From positions 1 through 64,000 of the forward strand of contig CAVWFH010000028.1 of assembly GCA_963754065.1 (NCBI GenBank): a DNA stretch of 64,000 nt, in the 5' to 3' direction. Positions within the stretch are counted from its first letter, which is position 1, and each line of letters starts with the position of its first letter. Position numbers and translations under genes: made by a program. Source of the stretch: JALORV01 sp963754065 (lineage in GTDB: Bacteria; Pseudomonadota; Gammaproteobacteria; Burkholderiales; Burkholderiaceae_F). The notes under the pieces were generated by a model. That model was not told the origin of the DNA, did not search any database, and saw only the letters and a program-made list of their open reading frames with translations. Of this stretch, positions 8,855 to 17,857 are shown piece after piece.

Positions 8855-9649
8855 TTACAGGTCCATCACGGCATCGAGCCCGCGGTGCACGCCCGTCAGG
8901 GTCGCGACCTTGCGGATCGCCAGCAGCGCGCCGTCAACGTAGGGCTCCGCGCTGGAGCCCGCGTGATGCGCGAGGTGCAGGCGCTGTCCCGGCGCACCGA
9001 AGACCGCCTCGACGCCGATCACATAGCCCGGCAGGCGCACCGAGTGGACCTGCACGCCATTGAGCGTCGCGCCGCGCGCGTCTCGCGGCCCGCGCACCTG
9101 GTCGAGCGGCACGCCGGGGTCCGGCGCCTTGACCTGGCCGAGCCGATACGCCAATTCGCGTGCCGTGCCGGATGGCGCGTCCGGCTTGTCTTCATGCGCG
9201 TAGTCGATGATCTCGAAGTGATCGAGATAGCGCGCCGCGATCTCCGCGAATCGTTGCAGCAGAACGACCGTCAGAGCGAAGTTGCCACAGGCCAGCACGC
9301 CGCGCCCCTGCGCCCGAGCGACGGCATCGATTTCGTCGTAGTCGGCGTCGCCCAAGCCCGATGTGCCGACCACCACATGCGCGCCGGCTTCCAGCGCGGC
9401 GAGTATGTTCGCCTTGGCTCCTGCCGGCTTGGTGAACTCGACGAAGACATCACATGGCGTCGCGAGCGCCTCGGTGGCTGACGCAAACACTGGTACGGAC
9501 AGTGCAGGGTCGCCGAGAACGGCGCCCAGCGACTGCCCCGCGGTCGTGCGCGCGACCGCCGCGATGAGTTGAAGATCCCGGTTCCTCGCGATTCCGCGCG
9601 CGATTGCCGAGCCCGCCCATCCCGTTGCTCCCGCCAGTATGACGCGCAT
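8855..9649 (-). CDS. dapB: 4-hydroxy-tetrahydrodipicolinate reductase homologue (DapB-like), divergent
   Basis: 264 aa. DapB fold: N-terminal NAD(P) loop GATGWAG (usual GAxGRMG), VEFTKP, GTSGL, and the substrate loop HEDKPDAPSGTA with K155 and D157-APSGT intact. Of the two adjacent catalytic-region histidines of the E. coli enzyme, only one equivalent (H152) is present; the other position is Ala151. The enzyme class reduces the dihydrodipicolinate precursor in lysine/meso-DAP synthesis. Its place in a catabolic cluster, with no other lysine gene nearby, leaves open that it is a paralogue with another substrate. Confidence 0.78.
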   Translation of the reverse strand: MRVILAGATGWAGSAIARGIARNRDLQLIAAVARTTAGQSLGAVLGDPALSVPVFASATEALATPCDVFVEFTKPAGAKANILAALEAGAHVVVGTSGLGDADYDEIDAVARAQGRGVLACGNFALTVVLLQRFAEIAARYLDHFEIIDYAHEDKPDAPSGTARELAYRLGQVKAPDPGVPLDQVRGPRDARGATLNGVQVHSVRLPGYVIGVEAVFGAPGQRLHLAHHAGSSAEPYVDGALLAIRKVATLTGVHRGLDAVMDL

Positions 9650-9709
9650 GCCACCTCCGATTGGTTGTATGCGGGACGGGCGCCAAGCCGCCGCCCGAAG
9701 CTCGGCCCG

Positions 9710-10834
9710 CTACAAATTCCGCGCGATCAGGATTCGCTGGATGTCGCTGGTGCCTTCGTAGATCTGGCAGACGCGCACGTCGCGGTAAATGCGTTCGACC
9801 GGAAAGTCGCTGACATACCCGTAGCCGCCGTGGATCTGGATCGCATCGGAACAGACCCGCTCGGCCATTTCCGACGAAAAGAGTTTCGCCATCGCGGCCT
9901 GCTTGAGGCACGGTTGACCGGCATCCTTAAGCGACGCCGCATGGAGTATCAGCTGGCGCGCAGCCTCGATCTGCGTGGCCATGTCGGCGAGCCGGAACTG
10001 CACCGCCTGGTGATCGAAGATCGGCTGCCCGAACGCGACGCGCTCGCGGGCGTACTTCAGCGCGGCTTCGTAGGCTGCGCGCGCCATGCCGAGCGATTGC
10101 GCGGCAATGCCGATGCGCCCGCCCTCCAGTCCGGACAGCGCGATCCGGTAGCCCGTGCCTTCGTCGCCGATCAGGTTGGCGGCGGGCACGCGGCAGTTCT
10201 CGAACAGGATCTGCGCGGTGTCGGAGGCGTGCTGGCCAAGTTTGTCCTCGATACGTGCCACCACGTAGCCCGGCGTTGAGGTCTCGACGATGAATGCGCT
10301 GATGCCGCGCTTGCCGGCGGCCTTGTCGGTCACCGCCAGCACGATGGCGATATCGCCGTTCTTGCCGCTGGTGATGAACTGCTTCACGCCGTTCAGGATC
10401 CAGTGGTCGCCGTCGCGCACGGCGGTCGTACGCAGCCCGGACGCTTCCGACCCCACATGCGGTTCGGTCAGGCAGAACGCGCCCAGGTACTCGCCGCGGG
10501 CGAGCGGTACCAGGTAGCGCTGCTTCTGCTCCTCGTTGGCCCAAGCCATCAGGATCGAGCACACCGGGCAGTTGTTGACGCTGATGATGGTCGAGGTCGC
10601 TCCGTCGCCGGCGGCAATCTCTTCGAGGGCCACCGCCAGTGCGGAGTAATCCATGCCGGCGCCGCCGTATTCCTCCGGCACGGCGATACCGAAGGTGCCG
10701 AGCGCCGCCAGTTCCTTCAGTGCTTCCTCTGGAAACGTGGCTTTGCGGTCCCACTCGGCGGCGTGGGGGGCGAGTCGGTTCGAAGCGAAGTCGCGCAGTG
10801 CCTCGCGCAGCAGCCGATGCTCTTCAGCCAGCAT
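9710..10834 (-). CDS. acyl-CoA dehydrogenase (short-chain type)
   Basis: 374 aa from the ATG followed by LAEEHRLLREAL. The upstream extension is unrelated and the ATG lies inside the end of the preceding membrane-protein gene (11-base overlap, likely translational coupling). The three ACAD domains are visible: N-terminal helices, beta domain with CLTEPHVGSEASGL and WILNGVKQFITSG, and C-terminal helices with ARERVAFGQPI. The catalytic glutamate is E360 in QIYEGTSDIQR, the position used by short/medium-chain enzymes and not that of isovaleryl-CoA dehydrogenase. It oxidises an acyl-CoA with electrons passing to ETF. Context suggests a branched or short-chain substrate. Confidence 0.92.
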   Translation of the reverse strand: MLAEEHRLLREALRDFASNRLAPHAAEWDRKATFPEEALKELAALGTFGIAVPEEYGGAGMDYSALAVALEEIAAGDGATSTIISVNNCPVCSILMAWANEEQKQRYLVPLARGEYLGAFCLTEPHVGSEASGLRTTAVRDGDHWILNGVKQFITSGKNGDIAIVLAVTDKAAGKRGISAFIVETSTPGYVVARIEDKLGQHASDTAQILFENCRVPAANLIGDEGTGYRIALSGLEGGRIGIAAQSLGMARAAYEAALKYARERVAFGQPIFDHQAVQFRLADMATQIEAARQLILHAASLKDAGQPCLKQAAMAKLFSSEMAERVCSDAIQIHGGYGYVSDFPVERIYRDVRVCQIYEGTSDIQRILIARNL

Positions 10835-11318
10835 TGCCCGGCTTCGACGTGGGGTTCGGATCGGCGTCCGGCGCCATGAGCACGCGACGCTCGCCAAAGG
10901 AGATCCACGAGGGTCGTTGACGCAGCACCAGCGCCACGATGCCGCCGGCCACCATCGCGCCGACGAGCAGCGGCCCGCCGCCGACGATGCCGGTCGTGAT
11001 CAGGGCATTGGAGAAGCAGCGTAGTGCGCTGTGTGCCGGGCACCAGAGCCAGGCGATCAGCGTCGTGACCGCGATCCAGGTCAGTAGCGCGACCAGCAGC
11101 GCACGCGACATGGACTGCTCCATGTTGGTGACGCGCGTCGCAGCACGGAGGTACGACAGCACCGCAAACAGCATCGCCAGCAGGCCGGGAATCGCGATGA
11201 AGAGCCAGCTCTCCATGCCGGCCTCGTTGGCAAAGCTGCGCATGACCGGTTCGATGATGGCTATCGCCAGCCAGCTGCAGATGCCGTACACGAGCACGAT
11301 GAAGACCTGCAGCGGCAT
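10824..11318 (-). CDS. hypothetical four-TM membrane protein
   Basis: 164 aa with four hydrophobic segments (about residues 4-24, 40-58, 70-92, 105-132) and a polar C-terminus rich in Pro/Asp. No recognised family motif. The last codons overlap the start of the downstream acyl-CoA dehydrogenase, so it is probably co-translated within the catabolic cluster. A two-Cys segment CPAHSALRCFSNAL lies between TM3 and TM4. Confidence 0.75.
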   Translation of the reverse strand: MPLQVFIVLVYGICSWLAIAIIEPVMRSFANEAGMESWLFIAIPGLLAMLFAVLSYLRAATRVTNMEQSMSRALLVALLTWIAVTTLIAWLWCPAHSALRCFSNALITTGIVGGGPLLVGAMVAGGIVALVLRQRPSWISFGERRVLMAPDADPNPTSKPGNAG

Positions 11319-11368
11319 CTCAGCACTTGTCCTGTGGGTTGCGGGCTGCGCAGGGGAGCGGCATCACT

Positions 11369-11761
11369 TCAGCTCCAGCTCCGCCGCCGTGCCGTCACTT
11401 CGATCTCGATCTTCATGCGCGCATCGACCAGGCCGCACACGATGGCGGTCGCGGCCGGGCGCGCGACTCCGAAGTACGTGCCGAACACCGGTGCCACCTG
11501 CTCGAAGAGCGCGGCATCGGTCAGGAAGTAGCGCACGCGCACGACGTCGTCCAGAGTACAGCCGGCCTGCTCGAGCGCGGAAGCAATGTTGCGAAAGCAC
11601 TGGTGCGTCTGTGCGGTGGCGTCGGGATCAATGGTCATCGCAGCGTAATCGAAGCCCGTCGTTCCCGCGACGTGCACGTAATCGCCCTCGACGACGGCGC
11701 GGCTGTAGCCGGCCACGGCCTCGAACGCGGAACCCGAAGAGATCAGTCGCTTGTCGTTCAT
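11369..11761 (-). CDS. RidA/YjgF family protein
   Basis: 130 aa from the ATG followed by NDKRLISSG, four bases after the SDR stop. RidA fold: VVEGDYVHVAGTTGFD, QTHQCFRNIASALEQAG and the C-terminal signature VARPAATAIVCGLVDARMKI with the conserved Arg before P-A. RidA enzymes hydrolyse reactive enamine/imine intermediates released by PLP enzymes. Some subgroups serve specific catabolic routes. Its placement between an SDR and an acyl-CoA dehydrogenase suggests a catabolic subgroup. Confidence 0.88.
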   Translation of the reverse strand: MNDKRLISSGSAFEAVAGYSRAVVEGDYVHVAGTTGFDYAAMTIDPDATAQTHQCFRNIASALEQAGCTLDDVVRVRYFLTDAALFEQVAPVFGTYFGVARPAATAIVCGLVDARMKIEIEVTARRRSWS

Positions 11762-11765
11762 CGAT

Positions 11766-12440
11766 CTACCAGGACAGTTGCTCGCCGTTGAAGTTGAGAA
11801 ACTTGCCGTTCTGCGATGCATTGGCCGAGCTCAGCACGCGCCGCATTCCGGTCACGCTGGTCGCGGCGTCGATGTCGGCGCCCGCGCCGCCCATCTCGGT
11901 GCGGACCCAGCCCGGGTGGAACGCGATGCACACAATGCCGTGCGGGCCGAGTTCCAGGCTCATTGAGCGCAGCGCCGCGTTCGCCGCCGCCTTGCTCGCA
12001 CGATACAGCCAGCCTGACGTACTGCTCATCAGCGAGATCGAACCCATGCGACTGGAAATCAGAGCGAGCTTGCCGCCGGCCGCGGCCAGCCCCGGCACAA
12101 GCTGCGGGATCAGCTGCATCGGAGCGCGTACGTTCGTGTGCATCACAGCGTCGAAATCCAGTCCGCCGGGCGCGGCGATGGCGCTGGTGCGCGGCCCATA
12201 GACCCCGGCGTTGTAGATCGCGACGTCGATCTTTTCGCCATGCAGCTGCACGCCGAACTCGGCCACCGTCGCCTCATCGACGACATCAAGCAGCAGCGGC
12301 TTGGCCCCGAGCTCGCGCAGCTTCGCGGTGTCCTCGGCCCGGCGCACAGTGGCGATGACCCGCGCCCCGTCGGCCGCGTACTGGCGGGCGAACTCCAGTC
12401 CGATGCCACGCGATGCGCCGATGATAAGGACCGTGGCCAT
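11766..12440 (-). CDS. short-chain dehydrogenase/reductase
   Basis: 224 aa classical SDR. The cofactor loop GASRGIGLEFARQ follows the first beta strand, with NAGVYGP (usual NNAG), catalytic Ser in LALISSRMGSIS, and YxxxK as YRASKAAAN. R-rich residues after beta 2 (TVRRAED) favour NADP(H). It starts nine bases after the LysE-family gene and is followed after four bases by ridA, so these are one operon. Substrate unknown. Confidence 0.9.
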   Translation of the reverse strand: MATVLIIGASRGIGLEFARQYAADGARVIATVRRAEDTAKLRELGAKPLLLDVVDEATVAEFGVQLHGEKIDVAIYNAGVYGPRTSAIAAPGGLDFDAVMHTNVRAPMQLIPQLVPGLAAAGGKLALISSRMGSISLMSSTSGWLYRASKAAANAALRSMSLELGPHGIVCIAFHPGWVRTEMGGAGADIDAATSVTGMRRVLSSANASQNGKFLNFNGEQLSW

Positions 12441-12449
12441 GGCGTGACG

Positions 12450-13091
12450 TCAGCGTTGCGCCAGCGCGAGACGGGTCGCCAGGCCTGCGAACAGCGCAGC
12501 GCCCAGCCCGTTCAGCACGCGCCGTACCGGTGGACGCGTGCCCACGCTCCGCAGGCGCTGCGCGAGGACCACGAGCAACAGCAGAAAGAGGGTGCCGTTG
12601 AAGATGAATACGGCACCGAGGAACAGGAACGCCAGCGGCTTGTTCGGCGCATCCGCGCTGATGAACTGCGGCAGCAGGGCCATGAAAAACAAAGCAACCT
12701 TCGGATTCAGCACGTTGGTCAGGAAGCCCTGGACGAAGATGCGTGATAGCGGCGTCGACGCGGGCAGCGCGATGGCCTCGGCGGCTTGCCCCGGCCGCCA
12801 TGCCGCACGGGCCATGCCCCAGGCCAGCCACAGGAGGTAGAGCGCACCGGCCCACTTGATCACCGAGAATGTCCAGGCCGAGGCCGCGAGCAACGCCGCC
12901 AGTCCGAGTGCGGCCGCCAGGGCATGTACGGTGCATCCGGCACTGATGCCGAGTGCCGCAGCGACGCCGCCCCGGCCGCCATGCTGCAACGTCCGCGTCA
13001 CGGTGTACGCCATGTCGACGCCCGGGGTCGCGTTGAGCACCAGCCCGGTGACAACGAAGAGTCCGAGGTCCTGTACGCCGAGCATCGTCAT
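12450..13091 (-). CDS. LysE/RhtB family amino acid exporter
   Basis: 213 aa with about six hydrophobic segments and the LysE-family N-terminal motif VLNATPGVDMAYTVTRTL, plus the mid-protein FVQGFLTNVLNPKVALFFMA. The family exports basic or neutral amino acids and related metabolites. A second LysE paralogue lies at 16195-16845 in the same gene run, also inside the catabolic cluster. Confidence 0.9.
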   Translation of the reverse strand: MTMLGVQDLGLFVVTGLVLNATPGVDMAYTVTRTLQHGGRGGVAAALGISAGCTVHALAAALGLAALLAASAWTFSVIKWAGALYLLWLAWGMARAAWRPGQAAEAIALPASTPLSRIFVQGFLTNVLNPKVALFFMALLPQFISADAPNKPLAFLFLGAVFIFNGTLFLLLLVVLAQRLRSVGTRPPVRRVLNGLGAALFAGLATRLALAQR

Positions 13092-13132
13092 TCGGGCCGG
13101 GTGGTCGAGGGCTTGCGCTGAGGCATCAGCGG

Positions 13133-14362
13133 TTATCTGTGTCCAGGGTCGACGGCCCCCGCGGAGTCACGTCGCGGAGCTAGCAGGATCTCCAGCGCGA
13201 GGGCGGTCGCTTCCCCGCCGCCGATGCACAGCGCCGCCACGCCACGCTTGCCGCCGGTCTTGCGGAGTGCGCCCAGCAACGTGACGACAATGCGAGCGCC
13301 CGAAGCGCCAATCGGGTGACCGAGTGCGCAGGCGCCGCCATGGATGTTGACCTTGTTGTGCGGCAACTTGAGTTCGCGCATTGCCGCCATCGTCACGGCC
13401 GCAAACGCCTCATTGACCTCCCAGAGGTCGACGTCCCCGGGCTTCCAGCCGGTTCTTTCCAGCACCTTGTTGATGGCGCCGATCGGTGCGGTGGTGAACC
13501 AGTCCGGCGCCTGCGCATGCACGGCGTGCGCGAGGATGCGCGCAATCGGCTTGCGGTCCGATTTCGCGGCGGTCGACTGACGCATCAGCACCAGTGCGGC
13601 TGCGCCGTCGGATATCGAGGACGCATTGGCGGCGGTGATCGTGCCGTCCTTCTTGAAAGCGGGTTTCAGTCCAGGAATCTTGTCGAGCTTGGCCTTGAAC
13701 GGCTGCTCGTCCTTGTCGATCGAGACCTCGCCGCCCTTGCCCGCGACCTTCACCGGTGCGATCTCCCAGGCGAAGCTGCCGTCGGTGTTGGCCTTCAGCG
13801 CGCGCTCGGTCGAGGCAATCGCAAACGCGTCCTGCTCTTCCCGCGTGAAGCTGTACTTCGTGACGCATTGCTCTGCGAACACACCCATCGCCTTGCCGCG
13901 CTCGTAGGCGTCTTCCAGGCCGTCGAGCGCCATGTGGTCGAACGTCGTGAATGCGCCGTAGCGGTAGCCGCGGCGCGAGCCGACCAGCAGGTGGGGCGCG
14001 TTGGTCATGCTCTCCATGCCGCCGGCGAGCACTACGTCGGCGCTGCCGGCCACCAGCATGTCGTGCGCGAACATCATCGCGCGCATGCCCGAGCCGCACA
14101 TCTTCGACAGGGTGACTGCGCCCACCGATTGCGGCAATCCGGCGCCGAGCACGGCCTGGCGCGCCGGCGCCTGGCCCTGGCCGGCCATCAGGCAGCAGCC
14201 CATCAGGGCCTCGTCGACGGCGTCGCCGGCGATCCCGGCGCGGTCCACGGCGGCGCGGATGGCGACCGCGCCGAGCTGGGTGGCCTGGAGCGACGTGAAG
14301 TCACCCAGCAAACCGCCGATCGGCGTGCGGGCGGCGGAAACAATGACGATCGGATCGTTCAT
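13133..14362 (-). CDS. acetyl-CoA C-acetyltransferase / thiolase
   Basis: 409 aa. Nucleophilic Cys at residue 89 in TLSKMCGSGMRAMM, the catalytic His in GGACALGHPIGASGARI and the second Cys in ALCIGGGEATALA. The protein is ~15 residues longer than typical at the C-terminus. GGAG shortly upstream of the ATG supports the start, nine bases after the aceK stop. It forms or cleaves acetoacetyl-CoA, either ending branched-chain/ketogenic degradation or supplying polyhydroxybutyrate synthesis. With isovaleryl-CoA dehydrogenase upstream, degradation is the simpler reading. Confidence 0.94.
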   Translation of the reverse strand: MNDPIVIVSAARTPIGGLLGDFTSLQATQLGAVAIRAAVDRAGIAGDAVDEALMGCCLMAGQGQAPARQAVLGAGLPQSVGAVTLSKMCGSGMRAMMFAHDMLVAGSADVVLAGGMESMTNAPHLLVGSRRGYRYGAFTTFDHMALDGLEDAYERGKAMGVFAEQCVTKYSFTREEQDAFAIASTERALKANTDGSFAWEIAPVKVAGKGGEVSIDKDEQPFKAKLDKIPGLKPAFKKDGTITAANASSISDGAAALVLMRQSTAAKSDRKPIARILAHAVHAQAPDWFTTAPIGAINKVLERTGWKPGDVDLWEVNEAFAAVTMAAMRELKLPHNKVNIHGGACALGHPIGASGARIVVTLLGALRKTGGKRGVAALCIGGGEATALALEILLAPRRDSAGAVDPGHR

Positions 14363-14371
14363 GGCTTCTCC

Positions 14372-16177
14372 TCAGTGAACTTCGAATTCTGACGCATAGC
14401 GGCGCCGGAAGCGGCGCTCGGGGGGGTACGGGAATACGTCTTCCAGGTGCCCGGCCTGGATACGCTCCTTGCGCGCGTTCCAGAAAGCGGGCGCCAGCAG
14501 GTCAGCGTGGTGCTTCAGGAAGGCGGCACGGATGCGGTCATCGCCGAGCAGGAACGTGCCCCATTGCTCGGGAAACATGTCGCGCTTTTCCACGCGATAC
14601 CAGGCCTCCGCGTTCATCTCGTCGTCGTCGTACTGCGACTGGGGCACCGTGCGGAAATTGCAGTCGGTCATGTACTCGATCTCGTCATAGTCGTAGAACA
14701 CGACCCGGTTCAGGCGCGTGACGCCGAAGTTCTTGTACAGCATGTCGCCGGGGAAGATGTTGGCGGCCGCCAGTTCCTTGATCGCGTTGCCGTACTCCAG
14801 GATCGCGTGGTCGAGGTCGGCATCGGATGCCTTGGCGAGATACAGGTTGAGCGGGGTCATGCGCCGTTCGATGTAGACGTGCCGGATCGTCACCGTGCCG
14901 TCGCCGAATTCGAGCTGGCTCGGGCAGTAGGTGCGAAGCTCCTCGATCAGCTGGGACGAGCACCGTGCACGAGGCAACGTCACCTGCGAGTACTCCCACG
15001 TGTCGGCCATGCGGCCGACGCGATCGTGCATTTTCACCAGCTGGTACTTGCTCATGATCTGCTGGCGATCGGTGTCCTTCGGATGCGGGATCACGTCCTT
15101 GATCACCTTGAACACGTAGGGGTAAGACGGCAAGGTGAACACCGACATCACCAGGCCCTTGATGCCGGGCGCGATGACGAAGGAGTCGGTCGAGTGCTTC
15201 AGGTGATGCAGGAAGTCGCGATAGAAGAGAGTCTTGCCCTGTTTGGCGAGCCCGACCATCGTGAACAGCTCCGACGGCGGCTTGTGCGGCAATATGGTGC
15301 GCAGGAAGTCGATGTATGCCGACGGTGCTTCCATGTCGACGAGGAAGTAGGCGCGCGTGAACGAGAACAGCGTCGCCAGCAGGTCGGTCGTGAACAGTGC
15401 CGTGTCCAGGAAGAGCTGCCCGCGCGAGTTGCGCAGGATCGGTACCGCGAGCGGCGTGATGCGAGTTCCGTTGATCACGCGGCCGACGATGTAGGCGCCC
15501 TTGTTGCGGAAGAACAGCGACGACAGGATCTGGATCTGGCAATCGGGCTCCATGTTCCACGGGCGCCGGAACGCTTCGCCGCTGCGATGCGCCTCGCACA
15601 CCGCGCGAACGATCAGCCGCAGGTCGCGCTCGACATCCTCCCAGCGGCACGCCAGCCCGGCGTCGATGACGATCTGTCGCAGCGTCGCGCGCAGGCCCGC
15701 CGACGGGTAATAGCTGCGATATGACGGGGGGTCCGAATCCATGTAGTCGGTCGCCACACCGGGCCGCACGAACAGGAACTGGTTGCGGTAGTACTCGCGA
15801 TGCAGCAGCTTGGTGCAGACCGAATTGAAAAACGTCTCCGCACACTCCGGCTGGCGATGCTCGGCGAGCAACGACACGTACTGCTGCTTGACCGCCTGCC
15901 ACAGCGCGTCGCGCTCGGCATCCTCGAGAGAGGCGAGGTCAAACTCGCGCTCGATGCGGGCCACGGCCTCGAGCACGCGCTGGTCGTAGAAATCGATGCG
16001 TTCGCGCGCCCGCGTGCGCATCGTCTGCCAGTTGCCGTTCTCGTACAGCGACTTGGCCTGCTGGGCGACGTAACGAAACAGCCGGTAGTGCCGGTTGAAG
16101 CCGTCGAGGATCGCGTGCGCGATGCGCGCAGGCGAAGGCATCGAACGGTCAAAGACCACATCGGCAACGGCGGACAT
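14372..16177 (-). CDS. aceK: isocitrate dehydrogenase kinase/phosphatase
   Basis: 601 aa, full family length. AceK signatures include VARIEREFDLASL near the N-terminus, TKLLHREYYRNQFLFVRP, the ATP-binding segment PGIKGLVMSVFTLPSYPYVF, and ANIFPGDMLYKNFGVTRLNR with YDYDEIEYM at the active site. AceK phosphorylates and inactivates isocitrate dehydrogenase during growth on acetate or fatty acids, sending carbon through the glyoxylate bypass. Unusually, it sits between a LysE gene and a thiolase inside a branched-chain acyl-CoA catabolic run, not beside aceA/aceB. This links carbon routing to acetyl-CoA-yielding catabolism. Confidence 0.97.
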   Translation of the reverse strand: MSAVADVVFDRSMPSPARIAHAILDGFNRHYRLFRYVAQQAKSLYENGNWQTMRTRARERIDFYDQRVLEAVARIEREFDLASLEDAERDALWQAVKQQYVSLLAEHRQPECAETFFNSVCTKLLHREYYRNQFLFVRPGVATDYMDSDPPSYRSYYPSAGLRATLRQIVIDAGLACRWEDVERDLRLIVRAVCEAHRSGEAFRRPWNMEPDCQIQILSSLFFRNKGAYIVGRVINGTRITPLAVPILRNSRGQLFLDTALFTTDLLATLFSFTRAYFLVDMEAPSAYIDFLRTILPHKPPSELFTMVGLAKQGKTLFYRDFLHHLKHSTDSFVIAPGIKGLVMSVFTLPSYPYVFKVIKDVIPHPKDTDRQQIMSKYQLVKMHDRVGRMADTWEYSQVTLPRARCSSQLIEELRTYCPSQLEFGDGTVTIRHVYIERRMTPLNLYLAKASDADLDHAILEYGNAIKELAAANIFPGDMLYKNFGVTRLNRVVFYDYDEIEYMTDCNFRTVPQSQYDDDEMNAEAWYRVEKRDMFPEQWGTFLLGDDRIRAAFLKHHADLLAPAFWNARKERIQAGHLEDVFPYPPERRFRRRYASEFEVH

Positions 16178-16194
16178 TTTTCCTGTGGCGGGTT

Positions 16195-16845
16195 CTAGTG
16201 GGGTGAATGCCGCGGCGTCGCCGCGAGCCAGACCGCGAGCGCGCCGAACGCGCTACCCAGCACCCAGCGCTGCACGCGCAGCCAGCCGGGCCGCCGCGCG
16301 ATCCACACCGACAGCGCTCCGGCGACGGTGACCAGCGCACCGTCGACCAGGGTCGAAACCGTCACGTGAACGACACCCAGCGCCAGGCTCTGCAGCAGCA
16401 CCGCGCCGCTGGCCGGGTCGACGAACTGCGGGAACAGCGACAGGTAGAACACCGCCACCTTCGGGTTCACCACCGACGCGGTCAACGACTGCCGGAACAG
16501 CACGCGGTCCGGTACCGGGTCGAGCGGTTGCGGTGTGAAGCTGAAGCCGCTGCCCCGCAGCGTTGTCCAGGCCAGCCACATCAGGTAAGCGGCGCCGGCC
16601 AGCTTGATGGCATCGAAGGCGGCGGGCAGTGCCAGCAGGAGCGCCGACAGGCCGAGCGCCGCCGCCAGCAGGTGCACCAGCACTCCGGCCATGACGCCGA
16701 TCAGCGAGAAGTAGCCGGCTCGGCGGCCCTGAGTGAGCGTGCGCGAGATCAGGTAGATCCACACCGGGCCGGGTGTCAATGCCAGCAGCAGGACCGCCAG
16801 CGCGAACAACGCCAGTTTTTCGTGGCCAAGCCCGAACACCGTCAC
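16195..16845 (-). CDS. LysE family translocator
   Basis: 216 aa from a GTG at 16845 that overlaps the stop of the GNAT gene (GTGA junction). An ATG-initiated reading 14 codons earlier is open but would overlap the acetyltransferase. Motifs: LALTPGPVWIYLISRTLTQG near the N-terminus and SLTASVVNPKVAVFYLSLFP in the middle, with about six TM segments. Exporter of amino acids or related metabolites, substrate unknown. A paralogue lies at 12450-13091. Confidence 0.88.
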   Translation of the reverse strand: MTVFGLGHEKLALFALAVLLLALTPGPVWIYLISRTLTQGRRAGYFSLIGVMAGVLVHLLAAALGLSALLLALPAAFDAIKLAGAAYLMWLAWTTLRGSGFSFTPQPLDPVPDRVLFRQSLTASVVNPKVAVFYLSLFPQFVDPASGAVLLQSLALGVVHVTVSTLVDGALVTVAGALSVWIARRPGWLRVQRWVLGSAFGALAVWLAATPRHSPH

Positions 16846-17336
16846 CGCGTCCACTCCCAGTGCTGTTCGCGCACTTCCGGGCCCCATTCGGTGGAGGGCC
16901 GTTCGAGCACCTTGCGAAAGCCGAATTCTTCATACAGATGCCGCGCCGCATGCAGGGCATCGAACGTGCCGAGCCAAACGCGCGCGTAGCGCGCCGTCGC
17001 AAAGTCCATCGCGGCCTGCATCAGGCGCCGCCCCATGCCCTTGCCGCGCAACGTATCGGCCATGATGAACCATCGGAGCTGGGCCTGCGTCCGATCGGCA
17101 CTGGCGCCGCCGTCGATGACGATCGTGCCGACGACGTGTCCGCTGTCGACAGCGACCCAGACGCCATCGCGCTGCGCGTCGTAGCGCGCCAGGAATCCGG
17201 CGATGTCCGCCATGCGGCCGGCTTCAAAGAACACGCCGAAGCCATGATCGCGCGCGTAGTACTGCGTCTGCAGCGCGGCGCTGGATGCCAGCGCACCCGG
17301 AAGCAGGCACGGCAGCAGGCGCGGCCCGCAGTCCAT
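16842..17336 (-). CDS. GNAT family N-acetyltransferase
   Basis: 164 aa. Recognisable from QYYARDHGFGVFFEAGRMADI (residues ~24-44) onward. The acetyl-CoA loop is LRGKGMGRRLMQAAMDF and the ending EEFGFRKVLERPSTEWG is typical of GNAT domains often fused to MarR regulators. The first ~23 residues overlap the ASCH gene in another frame. In this frame a TGA lies three codons upstream of the ATG (17343-17345). Acceptor unknown. Confidence 0.85.
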   Translation of the reverse strand: MDCGPRLLPCLLPGALASSAALQTQYYARDHGFGVFFEAGRMADIAGFLARYDAQRDGVWVAVDSGHVVGTIVIDGGASADRTQAQLRWFIMADTLRGKGMGRRLMQAAMDFATARYARVWLGTFDALHAARHLYEEFGFRKVLERPSTEWGPEVREQHWEWTR

Positions 17337-17847
17337 CGGGATTCAGCGCTCGATCGAACGGATAGAGCAGTTCAAAGCGCTCGAGATCGACTTCCATCGT
17401 CTCGTCGAAGCTGCGGCCGAAGGTGGCCAGCTCGCGCGTGAAGTAACGGCGATGGCCGTCCTTCCAGTCCGGCAACGTGCGATCGCCTTCGCCTTCGTCC
17501 CAGGCGAACGCCGCGTCGACGTCGGCGAAGGCCCGACGTTCGAGCACTGTCGTGCGGATCACTGCACGCGGCGTACCGTCGTGCTCCGTCAGCAACGAGT
17601 AGCCGCCGTCGACCGGCTTGATCTGTGGCATCTGGTCGTTGAACTCAGCCAGACCCGCGGTGGCCCGCTTGGGCCCGTGCAGCACCAGTTCGACCAGGTC
17701 GTGCGCCAGCGCCGGCGTGTCCCCGAAGTACCAGGCCTGGTAGGGCGTCGCGGGGTCGAGTCTTGTCGCAACGCAGAAGTCGGTCCAGACCTGCTGCACA
17801 GCGGCGGATTTCTCGACCGAGTTGTCGAGCGAGTGCGCGTCGTTCAT
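17224..17847 (-). CDS. ASCH domain protein
   Basis: 207 aa. Residues 18-165 match the ASCH/YhfF type: WYFGDTPALAHDLVELVLHGPKRAT with the GxKxxT-like motif, then DGTPRAVIRTTVLERRAFADV and WKDGHRRYFTRELATFG. ASCH folds resemble PUA domains and are associated with RNA binding or modified-nucleoside metabolism. The family usually ends near the sequence FELLYPF, but here the frame continues ~40 residues across the start of the GNAT gene (113-base overlap). A single-base indel would end it at the TGA 17343-17345, giving ~167 residues. Confidence 0.82.
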   Translation of the reverse strand: MNDAHSLDNSVEKSAAVQQVWTDFCVATRLDPATPYQAWYFGDTPALAHDLVELVLHGPKRATAGLAEFNDQMPQIKPVDGGYSLLTEHDGTPRAVIRTTVLERRAFADVDAAFAWDEGEGDRTLPDWKDGHRRYFTRELATFGRSFDETMEVDLERFELLYPFDRALNPDGLRAAPAAVPASGCAGIQRRAADAVLRARSWLRRVL

Positions 17848-17857
17848 GTCGGGCGAC

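Noticed and set aside
14447..15724. 425-codon plus-strand ORF opposite aceK
   Set aside because: Antisense shadow of a well-conserved AceK.
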